Assembly (NCBI GenBank): GCA_027596195.1
Contig: JADGJG010000612.1
Location: forward strand, 1 to 15,659
DNA from: Podochytrium sp. JEL0797
Lineage: Eukaryota; Chytridiomycota; Chytridiomycetes; Chytridiales; Chytriomycetaceae
Length of the DNA: 15,659 nucleotides
Direction: 5' to 3'
Positions 8,698 through 15,659 of the stretch are shown piece after piece. Made by a program: the position numbers and the translations under genes. Each line of letters opens with the position of its first letter. Positions within the stretch are counted from its first letter, which is position 1. The notes beneath the pieces were generated by a model. The model worked only from the letters and a program-made list of their open reading frames with translations, made no database searches and had not been told where the DNA came from.

Positions 8698-8752
8698 AAC
8701 CCCACTCCATCTTTCATATTTTCCCGCAATCTATAAATTATATATTTTCGCA
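8698..8752. terminator. Shared 3' spacer of convergent WDR55 and WAPL
   Basis: Only 55 bp separate the two stop codons. The centre (8731-8748, CTATAAATTATATATTTT) is AT-rich on both strands with TATATA-type elements, but no AATAAA is present in either direction. The 3' UTRs must overlap. A bidirectional poly(A) region is inferred. Confidence 0.5.
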
Positions 8753-11522
8753 TCAAATTCCTCGCAACACGTCCGCAACTTGCAACAAGTGATCCATCTG
8801 CCTCAAAATCCCTGCATCCACAGCCGCCTCTTCCACACCCTCACCCCCATCATCACCATCTACAGCAGCGCTCCCACCATTCTGATGAAACGTAGCAAAC
8901 TCTTGCAACAAATCCGCCATCTCCCCAAACGTGATGGAACCTCGGAGTACGTCACGAATCCGATCCCGCGACTCCCCCGAGACGAGACACCCAATCAATG
9001 CACAGACAATCACAGACGCGGTTTTTGGAACAGTGCTCTGTTTTCAATAACGAGTCAGCCACGGGTGGGATCAAAGGGAATCTTCACCTCCGCGTTTTTG
9101 ACGCACGATTTGAACAAGGTCAGGATATCCTCTAACACGTTCGTTTTAATGCACTTGCAGGATCCAGGCGAGAAGGAGCAACAATCCGATTGAATTCCTA
9201 GCGTCGAGCATCAGCGAAAAAATGTCCACAACACACGTGAGAAACAAAAGCACACAAACCCAACGCCCCAAACTCCCTCCTCAACCCTTCATCATTCCTC
9301 ACCAAATTCACAAGCAAAGCCAACGAAGCCAATAGGATACCACAGTGTTCTTGAACCCGCGACAACGGCAACTTCGTCGAATTCACCCCAGCCGCTGCGT
9401 CCACGACCCTCCAAGAATGCAACACCATCGCACACACCAATCGATCCCCTCCAAGCTTGTTGATTGCTTCGCAAATGGAAGCGTCTTGAGCCGTCACGTC
9501 AATCAAGAACTGAATCGTCAAGAATGCAAGCTCAACGACTTTTTTGATTCGACAATGCAAAGAGGCATTAGAAAAGAATGCGGGGAACGAAACAAACATA
9601 CCAGAATCATCCACCTCCCCTCGCGAGTCCCACAACCTCTTCACAAGCCCCGCCAACAACCCCACCACCCCCTCCCACACCCCCTTCACCCCCTTCACAA
9701 CCCCCTTCGAACCCTCCTCCGAAACCAGCCTCACAACAATCCCCAAATGCACCTTCACATCCTTCAACTCATGCGTCCCTTCCCCCTCCGCAGAAACATG
9801 ATCCGCATGACGCCGCTTCGTTTCGGATTTACAACCCGGCGCAGGCGAGGCTTTGAAACACGCGGATTTGAAGTTGTTGACCATGAGGGTCGTGATTTCA
9901 GGGTCCGAGAGGACGGGGTGGAGGGAAGGTGTGGTGGGTGGGGTGGAGGTGATGAAGATTTCGAGGCAGTGGAGGCCGAGGGTGAAGTTTGAAATCTGGG
10001 TGCAGGGTGGTTTGGGAATCAGTTTGATATTTGCGTCACGAGGGTGCGTACTTCATGTTGACCGAGCAAGTTTGAGGATTCAATGTGGTTCTTGACTTCG
10101 AGCGCCTGGGGTAAGGGCCAACACGCAACGGATCAGCCAGATTGCGCAGAGCACAGCAAAAACACGACGAAAAACAAACTCACAAACGTCCATTCATACT
10201 TGCTCCGCGGGAGAGTCACGAGAATATCCGGTTTCGCGCGAAAAGTTTTCGAAACGAACGGAATCACGCGTTCGTGGTTCGCGAGAATGTGAATGTTTCT
10301 GCGGTCTTGGCACATGACGAGGAGAATAAACAGGGAGATGGATGCAATGATCTGGAACGGGCGTTGGTTAGAAGCGCTTCGGGGGGGTGCGTTGGGGATG
10401 CGCGGTCGCGTCGGTTGTGATTTCTCCAATACGGCGTTGCTCATTCGAACACGCGCATGCATGCACATAAGGATACATGCTCGCTGGCGCGCGCTCTCCC
10501 TCTCCCTCGCGTTCGACCGCGCGCAGCGTGTGCTGCGCACGCGTGCATGCTCGCTGACGCTCGCTCTCCCTCGTGTGCTTCGCACGCCCGCGCTTGCGCT
10601 TCGCTACGCGTCGCATCGCTCCGCTCCTCGCCGCACCATATACATACATCGCGCCTACCTGATCTTCGCCATCGAGAAAATCACAAAACCGGCCGAGGAC
10701 ATCGAAAGCACGAGCCTTCAAGAGAAACTGAGCAACAGAAATCTTCTTGGCCAACTCGAGATAACTGGCGCGTCTCAACCCGATGGGATTCTCAATCCCG
10801 AGACCAGAAGTAATGTATTGAACCTCATCGGTAAAACGCGTCGCTTTGCCAGATTCTCTGAGTTCATGGACACTGTGGAGTTCCCTCTTTTTCTAAAGGA
10901 AATATTCGATTGAGTTTCACTCATTGCAATGAAGGAGCATCAAGGGGCATCAAGGAGAAATCGAAACCTCTTCGTCGTCGTCATCGGTACTCGAGTCCAA
11001 ACCCTCATCGATATCAACGGTACCAGCGCGACTGCTTGCAGCACGATCAGGACTCGCGTCTTCCCGGTCGTCGTCTTCGCTGTTTTGCAGAAAGCTGCGT
11101 GTTTTGCCGTAGGTCAACGTGGTTGTTGTTTTTGGGTTTTGCTTCGGGATGGTCGGGTTGTCGTCCAGCAGAGTCTGAGGGTGTCGCATTTGTTGTTTGT
11201 GTGTTGGCGGAATGGCGGCGGTCGGCGTTGGCTTTTGCGTCAAGGGCGGCTTCGCAGCTTTCGCGAGCATGCGGCCAATGCGGCGCGCCTTTGACGGCGA
11301 TGACAACAAAGAAGAAGAAGAAGAAGCCGCGGCGTCAATGTCATCGTGGTCGTCAGAGGCAGGTGTCTCTGTGGCGCCAAACAAAGGCGCTTCGACTTTC
11401 GCATAATCCTCCGAGGAGTGAAGAAGCCCAGGCGAAAAGGCGAGTGCATCGGAGTCGCCGGGAGAAGAAGAAGAACCAGCCTTGCGTTTGTAAGTCACGG
11501 CCACGCGGCGCCGAGGTTGCAT
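8753..11522 (-). CDS. WAPL: Wings apart-like cohesin release factor
   Basis: WAPL (fungal Wpl1/Rad61) opens the cohesin ring and controls its release from chromatin (family knowledge). Eight exons on the minus strand: 11522-10968, 10892-10659, 10351-10184, 10105-10052, 9995-9602, 9538-9260, 9197-9088 and 9037-8753, giving 692 aa. Residues 1-185 are disordered, Ser- and acid-rich, with TLTYGKTRSFL at 135-145. The WAPL domain begins ELHSVHELRESG and EVQYITSGLGIENPIGLRRASYLELAKK. It continues through helical-repeat segments to ALLVNLVRNDEG and ends ALIGCLVSGESRDRIRDVLR...FGEMADLLQEF, matching the VASYTALLLGCL C-terminal block of animal WAPL. Introns are 50-78 nt except intron 2 (307 nt, GC-rich); intron 7 (50 nt) is the least certain. 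The start MQPRRRVAVTYKRK is preferred; an in-frame ATG at 11588 lies within pseudogene remains. Confidence 0.88.
10352..10658 (-). other. Long GC-rich intron 2 of WAPL
   Basis: 307-nt GT-AG intron (sense GTAGGCGCG...GTTCCAG) between GEDQ and IIASISLF. It contains the same words as WDR55 intron 4 in the same sense orientation, including GTGCATGCATGCGC (plus-strand complement at 10453-10466), AGCGAAGCGC (10596-10605) and TGCGCAGCAC (10530-10539). It also has an imperfect duplication of CATGCTCGCTG...GCTCTCCCTC (from about 10476 and about 10546). Confidence 0.85.
10521..10538. repeat. Perfect hairpin inside WAPL intron 2
   Basis: GCGCAGC-GTGT-GCTGCGC: a 7-bp perfect stem with a 4-nt loop, in the GC-rich core of the intron. 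Confidence 0.8.
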
Positions 11523-11565
11523 CGGAGAAGATTCTTTTTTTTTGTTTGCCACATTCGAACCCACC

Positions 11566-12500
11566 GCCCGGAGGAATCGCCCCCGCAAGCTGGTTCTCCT
11601 GCAAAATCAGCTCAAGCAGCATGGTCAAATTACCAATATCGCTATTCTCGACAGAAATCCAATCTCTCCAATCGAACCAACCGATATAGGATCGCTGGAA
11701 TCTCGCCGCACAGCTTGTTCTCAGACAAAATCCAGAACCTTCAACATCGAAAGCTGTCCAATCTCCTCAGGAGTCTCCCCCCTCAAGCTCGTTTGTCCAC
11801 AACGCCAACGTTTCCAACTGCTTTAGGTTCGAGTTCAAGATGGCAGCAGCTCAATTGCAAATGAACAACTGCTGTGCAGAAACCGATGGCTGCTGGCAAT
11901 TGATATCTCGTTCCGGCGAGTTTTCTCAACCTCCAATTGAAGTGCTTGTGTTTCTTGAGGAACGTGGAGGCAAACATAATATGTAACTTCTCAGGGCCCA
12001 CAAATAAGACATCCAAACTCGCAAAGTCCACCGCGAAACCTGTGGGAACCGCTTCAGATTCAGGACCACAAAGTGTTTCGTGACGAGAAGCTCGTTGATG
12101 CCGGTCGCATTCTCCTGAGCTTGAAGACTTATTTGGGAGTGATCCATGCAAACATCTCCTTCCAACGCTCGCGAGGGAGGTGGCAAAGACCCGTAAAGAA
12201 CTTGCGGTGATGGTTCTGCAGGTTCGAAATTTAGCGGGAGAGTTGCCTCGACTAGTATGCCAGGCGGGCGACGAGAGACTCGTTGTTCGTTTCGAGTTTG
12301 GCATGAAGAGACTCGATGGACGTTTGGTGCGTCTGCAGGGAGCGGCTCATTGCTTGCACGTTGGTTTCAATCGAGCTGGCGGTTTGGGCGGATTGACCTT
12401 GCTGGCTGCGTTCGAGCGAGTCGAGTCTGGAGGAGATTTGGGCTGCGAATTCCGTCTGCTGAGTTTGAAGCTGTTGGAGAAGGGCGAGAATGGCGTCCAT
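11566..12500 (-). pseudogene. Decayed coiled-coil/F-box/LRR gene
   Basis: Read on the minus strand from an ATG at 12500. An 82-codon Gln-rich coiled coil (MDAILALLQQLQTQQTEF...) runs to a TAG at 12254-12252. The same frame resumes with an F-box-like piece (LPRERWKEMFAWITPK), interrupted by TAA at 12131-12129, then VFKLRRM. The protein then changes frame: INELLVTKHFVVLNLKRF (12099-12043), VLFVGPEKL...QLPAAIG...HLQLSCCHLELE (to 11828), NLKQLETLALWTNELEG, PEEIGQLSMLKVLDF, ENKLCGEIPAILYRLVRLERLDF, and DIGNLTMLLELILQENQLAGAIPP (ends 11566). That is six frame changes plus in-frame stops, so it cannot be expressed intact. A 57-nt GTCGCC...CTGCAG segment could instead be an intron removing the first stop. 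The LRRs are of the plant-like N-x-L-x-G-x-I-P type. It stops 43 bp from the WAPL ATG. Confidence 0.82.
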
Positions 12501-13043
12501 GGCGGTGGGGTGATCGGAGCTGCTACTGCGCACGTTTTCAACGCGTTTTCGAAAAATCAATGAAACCGAACAATTAGAGTAACAAATAATCAATCGTTGA
12601 GAAGCGCGCGTATAACTTCTCAATTATTATGCAGGTCAGAAAATCGTGATCCCAGTTGCGTCTCCCAACAATCTATCGTTTCAACGAAATCGAAGATTTT
12701 CTCATCTTGAGGCAGCAATCAAAGGCACCGCGTCCTTTCCAACAGCGTGTCGGAGCGGCTTCCATTGACGCTTTCGCCACTCGGGGATTTCCAGTCGCCG
12801 AAACGGTAGAAATGTTGCTGTACGACATCGTTTCCAGGCTCAGCAATTGCGAATTCCATGATGACTTTCCTCCACATACCCCGCGTAATGCGATCCGAGA
12901 GTGAGATTGAGTTTCGAGTCCATTCGAGTTTCAAGAGTGAAAGCGGTTTGAGCGACGCGCTCAGACGAGAAGTTGAGGCGTTGAAAGCTTTCACTTTAGG
13001 GTTGAATCAAAAACGAATCAAAATAAAAAAAACCATTTTTCGA
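12501..13043. other. Divergent spacer between pseudogene and F-box gene
   Basis: 543 bp between two outward-facing starts. Open frames occur on both strands (+12656 to 12904, -12719 to 12994), and the F-box gene frame stays open upstream to an ATG at 12858. None shows a recognisable domain. Promoters of the F-box gene and, formerly, of the pseudogene are presumed to lie here; no clear TATA box was seen. Confidence 0.45.
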
Positions 13044-14201
13044 ATGGAGACACCACCGCACCGCACGCAATCCTCACCCGACGACCAACTCTTGCCCTCC
13101 CTTCTACTTAGTTACCTTCAAGAAATCAACGTATTTCGATCGCTTCTGCGCGAACCGCCGTGGGATGATATCCCAGTGACGACCGTCGCGTTTCCGAATT
13201 CATTGCGATGTCCACCCTCAACAAAAGAAATCCTCGAAGAGCAGTTCCGCGTTGCACATGAGGAGCTGAATCATCTGCAAGTCTTGCTGGGTGCTCACCC
13301 GTTGGGTGACTTCTCTTTTGCGCCACACTCTCCACAAGCCAAGGAGCCCGCCAGCAACTCCGCCTTCGAAGAACTCCCCACCGAGATCTTGGACCGCATT
13401 GCTTCGTATTTGGACCTCACCAGTTTCCTCTCCCTCTGCCATTCGGTTCCCTTCTTCAAATACGCTTCCGAACTCATCCACACGGTCGGCATCTCGCTCA
13501 ACCTGAACCCTTACGAACTCTGGCCGGATTTCGAATTCCCTGTTGACCTTGAATACGGGTGGATGCCCGCTTCGATACCAACCAAACACCTCGTCAAAGT
13601 CCACAACTATTCTCGCTTCCTCGCTCGTTTCGGAGGCGTCGTTCAAATCCCAATGCGATCCAACGCTCGTTTGAAATCGATTCGAGTATTGTTGCCTCGA
13701 ACCGTTGACGTTCTCGTTTCGCGCGGATGCGAGAAGGTGTTCGAGGGTTCTCTCAGCAAGGGTGTCCAATCTCTGCAACGCTCTGGAATCCTGGTTAGAT
13801 GCATGAATATTCCCAATTGGGTTTCCGACAAGGAGATTGAAGGAATCTTGACGTGCGGAAATGTGGCGCGGTTCGATTGCTCCGAGTTGGAAGGCACGCG
13901 GTTCAACCACTCGTTTCCTCTGCACGCTTTGAAACGGAGCCATGCGTTGAAAGAAATTAAGCTTCGCGTTTCTGTGCTTGCTGGCGCGGCTGCGTTGAAG
14001 ACTAGGCTCAGGGAGTTGTTGGGGATTTTGTCGGCGAGTCAAGTTGAGCGTGTGTCGTTTGAAAGTCGCGAGGCGTACAGCACGTTTTATTTGCCTCTGT
14101 TTCGTCGATTCGGCACAGATCTTGCACTGGAGGGATGGAGGATGAGAGTGATGGAGAGGCAAAATGAGTTGCGGGTGGTTTGGGCGAGATTGGAAGGTTG
14201 A
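13044..14201 (+). CDS. F-box protein, lineage-specific
   Basis: Intronless frame of 385 aa from METPPHRTQSSPDD. An F-box lies at about residues 108-147: FEELPTEILDRIASYLDLTS followed by FLSLCHSVPFFKYASELIH, with the LPxEI...I..YL and ...L...C....F pattern. F-box proteins link substrates to SKP1-CUL1 ubiquitin ligases (family knowledge). The N-terminal 105 residues are helical (LLLSYLQEINVFRSLLRE, EEQFRVAHEELNHLQVLL), a layout common in expanded fungal F-box families. The region after the box shows no WD40 or clear LRR, so the substrate domain is unknown. The frame is open up to an ATG at 12858, but the A-rich stretch before 13044 and the composition favour the later start. The lack of introns contrasts with every other gene here. 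Confidence 0.8.
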   Translation: METPPHRTQSSPDDQLLPSLLLSYLQEINVFRSLLREPPWDDIPVTTVAFPNSLRCPPSTKEILEEQFRVAHEELNHLQVLLGAHPLGDFSFAPHSPQAKEPASNSAFEELPTEILDRIASYLDLTSFLSLCHSVPFFKYASELIHTVGISLNLNPYELWPDFEFPVDLEYGWMPASIPTKHLVKVHNYSRFLARFGGVVQIPMRSNARLKSIRVLLPRTVDVLVSRGCEKVFEGSLSKGVQSLQRSGILVRCMNIPNWVSDKEIEGILTCGNVARFDCSELEGTRFNHSFPLHALKRSHALKEIKLRVSVLAGAAALKTRLRELLGILSASQVERVSFESREAYSTFYLPLFRRFGTDLALEGWRMRVMERQNELRVVWARLEG

Positions 14202-14304
14202 ATGTCATTCGGACGGTATTCTCCTTTCTTTTTTGACGGATGAAATCGCAATGAAATCGAATAATTTTAGCTATTTTCTTTGAGTCGAGAAGCGAGACAC
14301 AGGT

Positions 14305-14398
14305 GGCGACCGTCGACGGAATAACACCACTAAGCCGGTTTTCCGTAAACACACCAGCACTCACTTATATAAATTACCAATATCACTTCCAATCTCTC
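14305..14398 (-). pseudogene. Second LRR relic
   Basis: On the minus strand, SDIGNL (around 14387-14370) is followed after a break by TENRLSGVIPSTVA (about 14346-14305), the N-x-L-S-G-x-I-P leucine-rich-repeat signature. AAATTACCAATATC and TCCAATCTCTC on the plus strand also occur in the 11566-12500 pseudogene (11627-11640 and 11658-11668). Here the spacing between them is shorter. The frame is broken between the two pieces and nothing LRR-like continues on either side. Confidence 0.55.
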
Positions 14399-14875
14399 GT
14401 TCAAATATTATATTATAACCGATAATTATACTTTCAAATGAACCAACCGCACGCGCTTCGAATTTAACACCCTTGAGTAGCGAAAAATCACAAAACGGTG
14501 GCACGCAGCGAATTCATAAACCCGTTATGTTGAACTCGCAGCAAATCTCGTCTCAGCATGAGTCAACAAAGGGAGAAATCTCCTGCGGGAAGGACCTGAG
14601 TAGCCGGTCAAAGCGATGCGCCAGCAACGGACATGAAAAAGAATCGGATATCAACACCAGCCACTAGACCTTCGAATGGTATCTCACCATGCTAAACAAA
14701 ACGTTATGACAATAGAAAGATTTCGGAGCATTGGGGAAAATTCGAACCTTTGGGTGGAGATTGGGCACCAACAAGCCACTTCAAGCCGGAAAGCCGGCAA
14801 GTCGCGTTTCAAACGAACCTCACGGGTGGCAGAGAGTGGCACTGATTTCTTATACGCGTGATAGGGAAACCGTGC
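14399..14875. other. Upstream region of the hexosaminidase gene
   Basis: About 480 bp with no supported gene. An open frame at 14473-14667 has no recognisable domain and a composition unlike the neighbouring coding exons. The region is expected to hold the regulatory sequence of the downstream secreted enzyme; no specific site could be assigned beyond the TATA box. Confidence 0.45.
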
Positions 14876-14883
14876 TATAAAAA
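14876..14883 (+). promoter_or_regulatory. TATA box TATAAAAA
   Basis: TATAAAAA lies 51 bp upstream of the hexosaminidase ATG, a suitable distance for a short 5' UTR. It is the only well-placed canonical TATA box seen in the window. Confidence 0.7.
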
Positions 14884-14926
14884 CCACGCATACCCCCCGA
14901 CTAGAAAGTTCATCAAAAACACAAAC

Positions 14927-15659
14927 ATGAAACTCCTCTCTATTCTGGCTGCGGCCGCTTTGGTCTCCGCTGAGCTCAAGTCGTCGGTCCCGCACAACTT
15001 GCTCTGGCCGAAACCCCAAGTCTACACTTCGGGAACCGCTGATCACTCCATCAACCCCGATTGCGTGTACTTCAACTTTGCCGGTGGCGATATCGAGCTC
15101 CTCCAAAAGGTAACTTCCACTAACTCTCTCAATACTCATCTGCGAATATATTGTTAAATATTTGTTTTTCAATAGGCTGGTGACCGTTTCAAGGCCAACT
15201 CCTTGGCTATGGGATGCAACGCGCCCCAGTTCAAGGCTGACATTCGCCAAATCAACGTCACAATCACCGGATGCGACCCCAAGGATCTTGCCGACGTCGA
15301 TGAGAGCTACGTTCTTGATACCACGGACGACGCCGTTTTGATCTACGCGCCCAACACTGTCGGAGCCATTCGCGCCTTCGAGACCCTCACGCAGTTGGTT
15401 GTCCCTGTTGACAAGATGCCCGCTTATGCTCCCAAGGACTACTTTGGTTGTGCCAAGGCTGCTGATGCCGGATTCACTGCTGGATTCAAGATTCCCGTGA
15501 GTGCTTTGTTTTTGTCAGCGTGTGGTTGCAAGCAACTTTTTATTTACATTCACTTTCTCTTCAGGCTGGACCATGGCACATTGAAGACCACCCCAACTAC
15601 TCCTACAGAGCCATCCACCTCGACACCTCCCGCAACTTCATCCCTCTCGACGGCATTCT
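14927..15659 (+). CDS. GH20 beta-N-acetylhexosaminidase, 5' part
   Basis: Secreted glycoside hydrolase family 20 enzyme that removes terminal GlcNAc, acting after chitinases on chitin oligomers (family knowledge). Exons: 14927-15109, 15176-15496, and 15565 to beyond the window edge; introns are 66 and 68 nt, GT-AG, phase 0. About 199 residues are visible. Residues 1-15 (MKLLSILAAAALVSA) are a signal peptide. HNLLWPKPQVYTSG opens the GH20b N-terminal domain, which continues through VDESYVLDTTDDAVLIYAPNTVGAIRAFETLTQL. The catalytic barrel begins at NYSYRAIHLDTSRNFIPLDGI, the family's Y-R-G/A-x-x-x-D-T-S-R-x-F motif. Sequons NVT and NYS are possible N-glycosylation sites. The catalytic Asp-Glu pair lies beyond the window. 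The TATA box suggests regulated expression. Confidence 0.93.

Noticed and set aside
8333..9193. 286-aa plus-strand open frame
   Set aside because: It is a shadow of the WDR55 acidic tail in another frame and of the antisense of WAPL exons; biased Arg/Asn/Pro composition.
9345..9992. 215-aa plus-strand frame rich in Pro, His and Arg
   Set aside because: Antisense of WAPL exons 5 and 6, which read as a conserved protein on the other strand.
11308..11330. GAA trinucleotide run as a microsatellite
   Set aside because: It encodes a serine run in the disordered N-terminus of WAPL on the minus strand; ordinary low complexity.
12840..12900. Similarity between NCEFHDDFPP (12850 region) and DCKFNDDFYP (475 region)
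   Set aside because: A short match in unannotated frames; could be a shared decayed paralogue but not enough to claim a repeat.
13218..14162. 314-aa minus-strand frame opposite the F-box gene
   Set aside because: Antisense shadow of a real coding exon; no domain.
14684..15250. 188-aa minus-strand frame across the hexosaminidase 5' end
   Set aside because: It overlaps the signal-peptide exon and GH20b coding exons, which are clearly real on the plus strand.
1..15659. CRISPR array, bacterial operon or prophage content
   Set aside because: No spaced direct repeats; the genes are intron-containing eukaryotic genes.

Overview
The window is nuclear DNA of a fungus, most likely an early-diverging, chytrid-like one. 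The basis is fungal-type orthologues (UBP6/USP14, MIC19 with a single CX10C motif, JIP5/WDR55, WAPL with a fungal-style TYGKxRSFL and VHELRESG block), many short introns (mostly 50-85 nt, GT-AG with CTAA/CTGA-like branch sites), and a decayed F-box/LRR gene with plant-like N-x-L-x-G-x-I-P repeats. The phylum is inference; the fungal assignment is well supported.

Layout. (1) Positions 1 to about 3090 are gene-poor. They hold a four-copy 31-bp tandem repeat and a possible LTR-like segment, with no gene I can support. (2) A tRNA-Thr(CGU) lies at 3094-3165 with its own T-run terminator. (3) Positions 3766-11522 form a compact block of four multi-exon housekeeping genes: UBP6 (-), MIC19 (-), JIP5/WDR55 (+) and WAPL (-). 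All four could be spliced by hand into complete frames of 487, 154, 413 and 692 aa. Spacing is extreme: 89 bp from the MIC19 stop to the UBP6 ATG, 37 bp between the divergent MIC19 and WDR55 ATGs, and 55 bp between the convergent WDR55 and WAPL stops. (4) Positions 11566-14400 are a decayed F-box/LRR neighbourhood. It has a minus-strand coiled-coil + F-box + LRR pseudogene with at least six frame changes that ends 43 bp upstream of the WAPL ATG. It also has an intact intronless F-box gene on the plus strand and a second, smaller LRR relic beyond it. (5) Positions 14927 to the end hold the 5' part of a secreted GH20 beta-N-acetylhexosaminidase behind a TATA box, cut by the window edge.

The genes do not form a pathway: proteasome-bound deubiquitinase, mitochondrial MICOS subunit, nucleolar WD protein, cohesin release factor, SCF-type adaptor and secreted chitin-degrading enzyme. 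The interest lies in gene architecture: start codons isolated on tiny exons (3 and 7 nt), a 15-nt microexon, a probable GC-AG intron, a minimal divergent promoter, two outsized GC-rich introns that share sequence words, and a pseudogene that now abuts the promoter of an essential-type gene. No previously undescribed defence or biosynthetic system was seen. All exon models were made by reading splice signals and matching remembered family patterns, with no alignment or transcript data.
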